The notes under the pieces were generated by a model that did no database searches, was not told the origin of the DNA, and saw only the letters and a list, made by a program, of their open reading frames with translations. A program made the position numbers and the translations under genes. This document shows positions 1 through 5,906 of a stretch of DNA of 11,591 bases, in pieces (the stretch's first letter is position 1; every line of letters begins with the position of its first letter). This DNA comes from DASSHC01 sp035693105. GTDB taxonomy: Bacteria > Chloroflexota > Chloroflexia > Thermomicrobiales > Thermomicrobiaceae. The stretch is taken from the NCBI GenBank assembly GCA_035693105.1, contig DASSHC010000365.1, forward strand, positions 1 to 11,591, given 5' to 3'.

Positions 1-1200
1 CAGCATGGCGAAGCGCTCACCGCGCCGCTGTACCAGGCTGTAATCGACGAGTTCCCCGAGCAGCGCTAGGACTTCCTCGGTTCCAGGACACTGATCAACG
101 GCCCCCGCAGCCGCGAGCGTGAACCCGCCACGGAACACGGCCAGGCGACGGAAGAGCCGCTGCGCCCCCGGGGGCAGGAGTTCGTGACTCCACTCCAGCG
201 TGGTTCGAAGCGTCCGCTGTCGAGACGGCAGGTCGCGCGGACCGCGTGTCAGCAGGCCCAGGCGCCGATCCAAGTGGGCAAGCAAGGCTGTGGGCGTCAG
301 TTCTTGCCCACGCGCGGCAGCCAGCTCGATCGCCAGCGGCAAGCCGTCCAGGCGACGGCAGATGTCGACCACGACCGCTTCGTCCGCGGGGGTCAAGACA
401 AGATTGGCCTGCAGTGCCCTGGCTCGTTCCGTAAAGAGGACGACGGCATCGTCCAACTCCAACGGTGGGACGATGACGAGGTGCTCTCCCCGCACATGCA
501 AAGGCGCACGGCTGGTGACGAGCACGGTGAGTTGCGGGCAGGACTCCAGGAGATCCACCACCGTCGCCGCCGCAGGGAGGATCTGTTCGAAGTTATCCAG
601 CACCAGGAGCCGCTGCTGTGCCCCGAGTGCGAGCTTGACCGACTCCAACGACGGGCGGCCACTGCTCTCCTGCAGGCCGAGGGTGTGGAGCAGGGTGTCT
701 GGGAGCAGCTCCGGGTTGCTGAGAGCAGCGAGCGACACGAAGGTCGCACCGTGCGTGTAGGCGGTTTCGAGCGCGTGAGCGAGGTCGATGGCCAGCCGGG
801 TCTTTCCTACGCCGCCAAGACCAGTCAGCGTCAGCAAGCGAAGGTCGTCGCAACGGAGAAGTGCGATACCCTCGGCCATCTCGCGCTCCCGCCCGCGGAG
901 CGGCGTGAGAGGGACGGGCGGATGGGAGGATGGATCGACCGGTGCGCGGCCTACCATGCGATCTTCTGACCGCCGTACCGCTGCTCTGAGCTCCCGGGTC
1001 TCGTCGGGGCTGAGGCCCAGTGCCTCGGCGAGTCGGGCCAGCGTCTGAGCGCGAGGGATCCGCCCGTTCCCACGTTCCAGGTCGCTGATCGCCCGCGAGG
1101 AGACTGCGGACCGTTTGGCCAGTTCCTGCTGCGTCAGTCCGGCGGCCAAGCGGTACCGTCGTAGGAGATCGCCAACGGTGAGCCTTGTCGTGTCGCTCAT
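1..1200 (-). CDS. XRE-family HTH regulator fused to NB-ARC-type ATPase (C-terminus cut by window)
   Basis: The reverse strand stays open for 400 codons from ATG at 1200 to the window edge, so the C-terminus is missing. Residues 8-65 form an XRE/Cro-type helix-turn-helix (GLTQQELAKRSAVSSRAISD, then LERGNG), which should bind DNA. After a short linker with the LRGRERE motif comes a STAND/NB-ARC ATPase: Walker A GLGGVGKT at 127-134, Walker B RLLVLDNFE at 197-205, a TSRAPL sensor-like motif at 229-234, and the GLPLAIELAAAR motif at 286-297. The RTLRTTLEWSHELL segment at 329-342 starts the winged-helix part typical of these proteins. Known relatives usually continue into TPR-like repeats, presumably lying beyond the window. 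The ATG is preceded by GGCGGA with a 6-nt gap; an in-frame GTG lies one codon upstream and cannot be excluded. I infer a signal-sensing, ATP-switched transcription regulator, possibly autoregulated through the palindrome just upstream. The ligand and target genes are unknown. Confidence 0.9.
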   Translation of the reverse strand, partial: MSDTTRLTVGDLLRRYRLAAGLTQQELAKRSAVSSRAISDLERGNGRIPRAQTLARLAEALGLSPDETRELRAAVRRSEDRMVGRAPVDPSSHPPVPLTPLRGREREMAEGIALLRCDDLRLLTLTGLGGVGKTRLAIDLAHALETAYTHGATFVSLAALSNPELLPDTLLHTLGLQESSGRPSLESVKLALGAQQRLLVLDNFEQILPAAATVVDLLESCPQLTVLVTSRAPLHVRGEHLVIVPPLELDDAVVLFTERARALQANLVLTPADEAVVVDICRRLDGLPLAIELAAARGQELTPTALLAHLDRRLGLLTRGPRDLPSRQRTLRTTLEWSHELLPPGAQRLFRRLAVFRGGFTLAAAGAVDQCPGTEEVLALLGELVDYSLVQRRGERFAML

Positions 1201-1227
1201 CACGAATCCGCCGTACTGCGCGTTGAT

Positions 1228-1257
1228 AGAGATTGAATCTCTGATGTGCCTAGGATA
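1228..1257 (-). promoter_or_regulatory. Putative promoter and operator palindrome of the XRE-ATPase gene
   Basis: AGAGATTGAATCTCT at 1228-1242 is a perfect 15-bp palindrome (7-bp arms, 1-bp centre) beginning 28 bp upstream of the regulator's ATG. Read on the minus strand, TGCTATCCT just upstream resembles an extended -10 element (TGnTATnnT), with the hexamer at 1257-1252. That would place the palindrome at the transcription start or in the early leader, where a bound repressor would block initiation. No good -35 is visible. The palindrome is seen directly; the promoter and autoregulation are inferred. Confidence 0.4.
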
Positions 1258-1871
1258 GCATGAGCAATAGCGGTTAGCCAGTGGTGAGCTAACGGTGAGA
1301 CTACATCTTTGGGAGAAGCGGAATCTCGTGAGTGTGCTTCCCGACGAGGAGGTTCGGCAGGTTCCGCTGACAGTAGGGATAACTACCATGAAGACAGGTA
1401 TCCATCTGGTCGAGCGCGACGAAGCCTCGCCCTGAGTCGGCATCCAACTGCTGGAAGCGGCGTAAGCCGTTGACAGAGACGACGGCCACGACGGGGTATC
1501 ACTCTTCCCAGTCATTTAGGACAAATCAGTGGTATCAGGCGATAGCTTGTGATCGCACGGGAGCGTTGCCGCACCATCGCCAGAGGCGTGTGCTGTGCCG
1601 AAGTCTTCTCGGTACCGGACGTTTCTGAGACAAGCGAGAGCACCTCTACAGCTGCCCTGTGCGAATAGGCCAGTTCAACGAGGTATGCGCGGACAGCCGG
1701 TGTCGGGGAACTGGGTCGTGGCAAGGTACACGGGTCGGACTCCTCGCGTTCATATCTTGCTTTCAGTCTGCCCACGTCGAGTGCTGGCATCACCGGCGAC
1801 GTGTCTGAGTTTTCCAACGTAATCACGGGGACGCCGAGTCAGCGTCGCGATCGTTATGACCCAATAGATGC

Positions 1872-1897
1872 CAGGGCGGCCCTTATTCAGCGCCCTG
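1872..1897 (-). terminator. Possible hairpin terminator downstream of the secreted-protein gene
   Basis: CAGGGCG at 1872-1878 pairs perfectly with CGCCCTG at 1891-1897 across a 12-nt loop. It lies about 85 bases past the stop codon of the minus-strand gene ending at 1981. No U-tract follows on the minus strand (GCATCTATTGGG), so this would be a weak or factor-dependent terminator at best. Confidence 0.25.
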
Positions 1898-1980
1898 TGA
1901 CGCCCAAGAGCCGCCCATCATGGTCTACCTCGGTCAGTCGCTCCGCCGTGAGTCCGCGGTCAGCCTCTTGGAATCCGCAG

Positions 1981-4332
1981 CTACCCACACGCTGGCAAGA
2001 CGCTCCCGCCGAGCCTCATCACCTGCTCTACGTAGTAGGCGTAGTCGTGGTTTAGCTGGTCCGCCGAGAGCTGCCCAGCGCCGGAACAGAGGGCGCTGTG
2101 GTAGACGAGCAACGCATCGAGCTGCAGTGTGGTCGCAGTGTTCGGGGAAATGTGCTGACCGCGCTGTGCCTCGACCAGATTGAGAAAGGCGGTCACGCTC
2201 CCCAATGCCGGCGCGTAGCGGTGGGCCTGCATATCGGACTGGACCGCGGCGAACTGCTGCGTCAGCGCGTTTGCGACGCCGTTCGCTCCAGCGCCACTGA
2301 TCCCACCCCCAGCCAGCGCGTTGGCGACGAGCTGGCTCATCGTCTGATAAGTCAGGGTGGTCGTCACCGGCGTCGCCAACGTAGCCGGCGGAGCTGGTGT
2401 GAAAGACTGGGCAAAGTACTGGGTGCCATCGATGCCGTTGACCACCGCGGCGCCTGCCAGCGTCAGCGTCGTGCCGTCATCCAGCCACACGGAGACGGGG
2501 GTCGTGTCGTCGGCGCTCCCGAGCGTGACGCCGCCATTGGTAATCGTGGCGAAGTTCGGCGCCGGTAACCCGCTCGTGTTCACGGTGAGCAGGTGCTGGG
2601 TTTTGTAGAACGCCGTCACCGTCCCGGTCGCGGTCACGTCCAGGGGCGTCGTGGCGCTCGCTCCGACCAGCGGATAGCGCGTGCCGGGCGAGAGATCCGG
2701 CACGGGATCCTGGTAGCTGAACGGCACGGAGCTACCAGCGTCAAACCATTCGTCGTATGGTCCCAGGTGTAGTGCGCCGTTGACGGTCACCGACCAGGGA
2801 ACCCCGTCCGGGATGCCGCTCTGCGCGAAGGTGACGTGGTGCTGGAGGACGTACTCAGCGGTCGCCGTCTTCGGACCGTCCATCAGAATGCTGGTGGTGG
2901 GAGTATTCGAGGACAGATCCCCCGTCCATTGATCAAAGCGATAGCGATCGACATCGGCGGGGATGATGGCATCGGTGGCGAGCGAAACGGTGCTGCCGTC
3001 GGGTACCCATTGGCTGACGGTCAACGTCGCGTCGCTCAAGACCAATTGCGGCGGCAGTGTGTGGACCGCGAGGAGATCCTGTTGCGTGTAGACGGCAGTA
3101 CTGGTCCGGTTGCTGGTGATGGCGACCGGGCCGTTGCTACCGAGACTATCGGTGACGAAGCGGACGCCCGGCGATCCGGGGACGATCGACTGGAAGGTCC
3201 AGCTCGCTGACGAGCCGTCCGTGATCAGAAAGCGGTTCAGCTTGGCCAGATCAACGGAGTGGGGACTGTTATCGCCAAACCAGTCTGGACAAATGAGGGG
3301 CTTTGAGTTCTGTGGACATGTGCAGGCTGGACAGGTGAGCGTGGCCTCGCCGGCTCCAGGCAAACCGAGCGTGGTGAGGGTCAGCGTATGGGTCAGCGGC
3401 ACGCACGCACTATCCTGGTTCGACCAGTAGGGCGCAACCAGCATGCCATTGTCGAGTCGCACCGCATCAGTCGGTACCGCCCCCTCGTTGCTGCAGATAT
3501 CCGACGCCTCGCCCGCGGTGGCGAACTGGGTCGGCTCGCTCAAGCTGAAGGTCGAGTTGTCGATCCACCCGTGCGGGACGATGGGGTCGGTCACTGCTTC
3601 AATGAACTCGTGACTGAATAATTTGCTCCAACCGTCCTTCGTCCCGCCCGCGCATTTCAATGGCACGACGATATAGGCATACGACTGGAAATGCGGAATC
3701 GGCCAGGGATTAACCGCCATGGATTGGAGATGATAGGCCCCAACATTGTTGCAGGTCGTCCCTGCGGGCGTAGTGATGTCCACGGTCGGCGGCAGATACA
3801 TCACGTACAGCGTATTGTCATCGGGATAGGGAATGTCGGTGCCTGGGAATTCAACCTCACAGGTGATCCAGAGCTCGATCGCGAGGGGATTGGTATCGCC
3901 GTTCGGCGCCCCGAAGCACCCGTTGTTCGCTGTGGATCCCGCGAAGCTCGCATTGCTGACGTGGTACTGTGCCGCAGCCGACAAATAGTCGGTGCCCACG
4001 AACTGCTGGGTCATCTGGTTGATGGCATTCTGGCTGAACGGTGCGGGAACGGTATTATCCCAGTCGTCGCCCGCAAAGATGTTGTGGATATGGGGATGTT
4101 CGATGACGCGCCCGGACATTCCGGGACAGGCGATATCCCCGATCAGAGGTACGCGAGTCGCATCTAGGAGCGCTTGGCAGACGTCTCCCGCCAGCGAGAC
4201 CGTGCTGGTAAGACCGGTGTTGTCATCCAGATGAGGAGGCGGAGCGCTGGCCAGCGTCGTCCCAGCCAGGCCATTCAGCATGAGTCCAACCAAGGCGAGG
4301 CCCAGCAGCACTCGTACTCCGATACGTCGCAT
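1981..4332 (-). CDS. Large secreted protein: EXO-like HExxE domain, InlB-like repeats, FIMAH-like C-terminus
   Basis: This 783-residue protein has a clear Sec signal peptide (MRRIGVRVL, hydrophobic core, predicted cleavage near ASA at 28-30), so it is exported. Residues about 75-312 resemble the bacterial relatives of the plant EXORDIUM/phosphate-induced family. There is an HIHNIFAGDDW start, then FSHEFIEAVTDP at 239-250 with an HExxE metalloprotease-like core, then GEASDIC at 274-280 and APYWSNQDSAC at 300-310. About 314-663 contains four degenerate beta repeats like bacterial InlB-B or archaeal surface repeats (for example VTFAQSGIPDG and WSVTVNG), with a small Cys cluster at 334-348. About 664-745 resembles a FIMAH domain (ALTQQF, AHRYAPAL, QRGQHISP). 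The ATG follows a strong purine-rich site (AAGGGGGAAGGACAGG). An extracellular adhesin or a wall- or peptide-acting hydrolase is plausible; proteolysis is not proven. Codon use is less GC-rich than in genes after 5 kb. It stands alone. Confidence 0.88.
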   Translation of the reverse strand: MRRIGVRVLLGLALVGLMLNGLAGTTLASAPPPHLDDNTGLTSTVSLAGDVCQALLDATRVPLIGDIACPGMSGRVIEHPHIHNIFAGDDWDNTVPAPFSQNAINQMTQQFVGTDYLSAAAQYHVSNASFAGSTANNGCFGAPNGDTNPLAIELWITCEVEFPGTDIPYPDDNTLYVMYLPPTVDITTPAGTTCNNVGAYHLQSMAVNPWPIPHFQSYAYIVVPLKCAGGTKDGWSKLFSHEFIEAVTDPIVPHGWIDNSTFSLSEPTQFATAGEASDICSNEGAVPTDAVRLDNGMLVAPYWSNQDSACVPLTHTLTLTTLGLPGAGEATLTCPACTCPQNSKPLICPDWFGDNSPHSVDLAKLNRFLITDGSSASWTFQSIVPGSPGVRFVTDSLGSNGPVAITSNRTSTAVYTQQDLLAVHTLPPQLVLSDATLTVSQWVPDGSTVSLATDAIIPADVDRYRFDQWTGDLSSNTPTTSILMDGPKTATAEYVLQHHVTFAQSGIPDGVPWSVTVNGALHLGPYDEWFDAGSSVPFSYQDPVPDLSPGTRYPLVGASATTPLDVTATGTVTAFYKTQHLLTVNTSGLPAPNFATITNGGVTLGSADDTTPVSVWLDDGTTLTLAGAAVVNGIDGTQYFAQSFTPAPPATLATPVTTTLTYQTMSQLVANALAGGGISGAGANGVANALTQQFAAVQSDMQAHRYAPALGSVTAFLNLVEAQRGQHISPNTATTLQLDALLVYHSALCSGAGQLSADQLNHDYAYYVEQVMRLGGSVLPACG

Positions 4333-4383
4333 CCTGTCCTTCCCCCTTCTCGTGACCTGGCATGCCTCCGGGTACCCTACACG

Positions 4384-4406
4384 ACAGCCTTGTCCCTACA
4401 GCCTTG
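4384..4406. repeat. 9-bp direct repeat upstream of the secreted-protein gene
   Basis: ACAGCCTTG occurs at 4384-4392 and again at 4398-4406, a 14-bp period, starting 52 bases upstream of the ATG of the minus-strand secreted-protein gene. The position suits an activator site, but the period does not match a helical turn and chance is possible. Confidence 0.3.
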
Positions 4407-4648
4407 GGTTAGGTGGACATGGTTATCCCTCTCTCGACGCAACTGGCAGTGTCGGGCAGGCAGGCTCAGACCTCAAGCTGGTCAGGTGGACCGCTGAGGA
4501 TCGTCTCGCCGAGAATGGCACTACGCCGACGCTCACAAGATCAGCTTGACGGTAGCGAGTTGAGCACTTTGTGCTGCGGAGAATATAACGGCCTTGCCCA
4601 GTTGTCAATCGTTGGCGAACACTATGGGTGACTATGACAATGATCCCC

Positions 4649-4694
4649 TTCTCCTTCCGCCGCTTCTGCCCTGCGTTCAGGATAGGAAGGAGAA
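4649..4694. repeat. 10-bp perfect inverted repeat with inner hairpin
   Basis: TTCTCCTTCC at 4649-4658 is the exact reverse complement of GGAAGGAGAA at 4685-4694. Inside the 26-nt spacer a smaller stem CCTG/CAGG (4670-4673, 4678-4681) closes a CGTT tetraloop. The whole 46-nt unit could fold as an RNA hairpin on either strand. No T-tract follows on either side, so it does not look like an intrinsic terminator. Function is unknown. Confidence 0.5.
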
Positions 4695-4947
4695 CCGCGG
4701 TGCACATCCGAAGAGATGCGTAATCGGCCTGGGGATTCCGGGCGGGGAGGCTACGTAGAACTGCGTAGCAGTGGGGAATAGGGACGACACACACGAACGG
4801 GCGCTCGGCCACAACGGTGGTGACGATGGCAAGCATTGCCGCTGGAGCAGGGACCCACTGATGGGTACAGCTTTGAGCGGATAATGCCGCCTATCCGACT
4901 CCCAAGACTCGATGGGTTTTGAGAGGGCCAGTGAGGTGACTCACAAA

Positions 4948-4974
4948 CCACCGTCGTGAGACAGTCGCCGGTGG
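4948..4974 (-). terminator. Possible terminator of the GNAT gene
   Basis: CCACCG at 4948-4953 pairs with CGGTGG at 4969-4974. Read on the minus strand, the stem is followed by TTTGTG. It lies about 50 bases past the acetyltransferase stop, and a second short stem (GCCGC-TCTT-GCGGC, 4978-4991) lies between. The 15-nt loop and short T-run make this weak evidence. Confidence 0.25.
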
Positions 4975-5025
4975 CGTGCCGCTCTTGCGGCGAGGAAGCG
5001 GGGGCTCACGTCGTTCCCCAAACCG

Positions 5026-5532
5026 CTAGGCTAGCAGCTTCTCCATAATGATCACGTCGACCCACTTGCCGTCGAGCATCCCCTGCTCGTGGTAGATGCC
5101 GACCGTGGCGAAGCCGTGCCGCTGGTAGAGGCGCATCCCCGCGCTGTTGTAGGGGAAGGCCGCCAGCACCAGCTTGTGAAAGCCGAGCGCCCGCGCCCGC
5201 TCCTCCAGCGCGTCGAGCAGCAGGCTGCCGATGCGGCGGCCGCGCGCCTCGCGCGCCACGTAGACCGAGAAGTCGGCCACGTGGTCGTAGGCGGCGCGCG
5301 GGTTGAAGGGGTTGAGCGAGCCCCAGCCGAGCACCGCGCCGGTCGCGTCCAGCGCCACCAGCACCGGGTGGCGGGCATCGTGCCCGGCCAGCCAGGCGGC
5401 GCGCTCCTCGGCCGTGCGCGGCTCCGTCTCCAGCGTCGCCAGCCGGTCCTCGATGCCTTCGTTGTAGATGCGCGCGATCGCCGCCGCGTCCCCCGGCTCG
5501 GCCGCGCGGATCGTGATCGTCTCGCTGGTCGT
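5026..5532 (-). CDS. GNAT N-acetyltransferase, phosphinothricin/arsinothricin (PAT/ArsN1-like) type, apparent ACG start
   Basis: Read from the ACG at 5532-5530, this is a complete 168-residue GNAT enzyme that would move acetyl from acetyl-CoA to an amino group. ITIRAAEPGDAAAIARIYNEGIEDR (two adjoining motifs, residues 6-30) is the family's N-terminal strand and helix. DFSVYVAREARGRRIGS at 87-103 holds the acetyl-CoA pyrophosphate loop, and NSAGMRLYQRHGF with GMLDGKWVDV closes the fold. The IYNEGIEDR and LDGKW motifs point to the phosphinothricin/arsinothricin acetyltransferase branch, though the substrate is unproven. No ATG, GTG or TTG lies between the upstream in-frame TAG (5566-5568) and the domain start. 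The first standard codon is GTG at 5364, which would delete 56 residues including strand 1. The ACG has GAGAGGA at 5547-5541 exactly 8 nt upstream, the best-spaced ribosome site. So this is either a rare ACG start, an ATG-to-ACG mutation or a sequence error. Confidence 0.85.
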   Translation of the reverse strand, partial: TTSETITIRAAEPGDAAAIARIYNEGIEDRLATLETEPRTAEERAAWLAGHDARHPVLVALDATGAVLGWGSLNPFNPRAAYDHVADFSVYVAREARGRRIGSLLLDALEERARALGFHKLVLAAFPYNSAGMRLYQRHGFATVGIYHEQGMLDGKWVDVIIMEKLLA

Positions 5533-5791
5533 CTTACCCGTCCTCTCGTGCGGGCACCACGAAGACTAAGCGGCCGGTGTGATCGCCCGCATCTCGCACG
5601 TTCGCTTAGCGCCTGCGGGATCGACGGCGGTTTGGGCGCCGGTGGCAGAGCCATGGTGAACTCGGTCGGTGAATAGCGGCCGCTCAACGCCGCCACTGTA
5701 GCAGGACCCCGGCGCTCGGTCCACTGCCGGCATCGGTGGCAGGCAAGCGGGCAAGATGCCTGTGTTTCCGCGGCACAGCGCATATAGTTCG

Positions 5792-5819
5792 TTCACGCGG
5801 AGCGACGAAGTGCGACAAT
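5792..5819 (+). promoter_or_regulatory. Possible sigma70-type promoter of the SelA-like gene
   Basis: TTCACG at 5792-5797 (4 of 6 to TTGACA) and GACAAT at 5814-5819 (4 of 6 to TATAAT) are 16 nt apart. They lie about 90 bases upstream of the ATG at 5907, so the hairpin at 5857-5878 would fall in the leader. The match is modest. Confidence 0.25.
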
Positions 5820-5856
5820 GCGGGCGGGCCAATCGCCGCGGCATGCGACATTTCGG

Positions 5857-5878
5857 CTGCCTGCCGCTAGGGAGGCAG
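5857..5878 (+). promoter_or_regulatory. Leader hairpin before the SelA-like gene
   Basis: CTGCCT (5857-5862) pairs with AGGCAG (5873-5878); after one G-G mismatch, CC pairs with GG around a GCTA tetraloop. An alternative register CCTGCC/GGCAGG (5860-5865, 5874-5879) is also possible. It ends 28 bases before the ATG, so it could affect translation or be a leader element. No known riboswitch class is recognised. Confidence 0.3.
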
Positions 5879-5906
5879 GAAGGCCCGTGTCGGCGGGAGA
5901 CGACTG

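Larger units (their letters stand above)
1201..1980. other. Gene-poor intergenic region with small inverted repeats
   Basis: No convincing gene is present in these 780 bases. Two minus-strand open frames exist, 62 codons (GTG start at 1489) and 104 codons (GTG start at 1826). Neither has a recognisable motif, a good ribosome site or the codon bias of the neighbouring genes. Besides the 15-bp palindrome near 1235, there is an inverted repeat GTTAGC/GCTAAC (1273-1278 and 1288-1293, 9-nt spacer) that overlaps two copies of GGTGAG, and a 7-bp stem at 1872-1897. Base composition is less GC-rich than in the right half of the window. It may be decayed coding DNA, but I cannot identify a parent gene. 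Confidence 0.5.
4333..5025. other. Gene-poor intergenic region rich in small dyads
   Basis: No credible gene is present in these 693 bases. A minus-strand 137-codon frame (4423-4836) and a 66-codon frame (4751-4951) overlap each other and show no domain, signal peptide, codon bias or ribosome site, so I treat them as chance. The stretch should hold the promoter of the secreted-protein gene, but no strong -35/-10 pair stands out. It carries a 9-bp direct repeat ACAGCCTTG (4384-4392, 4398-4406) and a 10-bp perfect inverted repeat (4649-4694). Smaller dyads lie at 4563-4575, 4750-4769, 4878-4897, 4931-4944, 4948-4974 and 4978-4991. Near its right end the composition shifts to much higher GC. Confidence 0.5.
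5533..5906. other. Divergent intergenic region between GNAT and SelA-like genes
   Basis: This 374-base stretch separates two divergent genes and should hold both promoters. I see no gene: the minus-strand 92-codon frame at 5566-5844 has no motif and ends at the TAG in frame with the acetyltransferase. For the plus gene, TTCACG (5792-5797), a 16-nt gap and GACAAT (5814-5819) form a possible but weak promoter. A stem CTGCC/GGCAG occurs near 5735, and a stronger hairpin lies at 5857-5878 just before the ribosome site. Confidence 0.5.

Noticed and set aside
184..969. 261-codon plus-strand open frame
   Set aside because: It is antisense to the XRE-ATPase gene, whose HTH, Walker A and Walker B motifs are unambiguous.
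1301..1489. 62-codon minus-strand frame with GTG start
   Set aside because: Too short, no motif and no supporting ribosome site; kept only as a remark in the intergenic entry.
1512..1826. 104-codon minus-strand frame with GTG start
   Set aside because: No domain, no good ribosome site and flat codon use. It could be a decayed gene fragment, but nothing identifies it.
4423..4836. 137-codon minus-strand frame
   Set aside because: Unbiased codon use, no domain, overlaps the 4649-4694 inverted repeat and another frame; probably chance.
4333..5025. Insertion-sequence remnant or transposase
   Set aside because: Several small inverted repeats are present, but no transposase motif, matching terminal repeats or target duplication can be seen.
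5026..5364. GTG at 5364 as the real start of the acetyltransferase
   Set aside because: It would remove the first strand and helix, including the conserved IYNEGIEDR motif, and has no better ribosome site than the ACG at 5532.
5566..5844. 92-codon minus-strand frame in the same frame as the acetyltransferase
   Set aside because: It ends at the TAG before the GNAT domain and its sequence does not resemble a GNAT extension, so it is not evidence for a broken longer protein.
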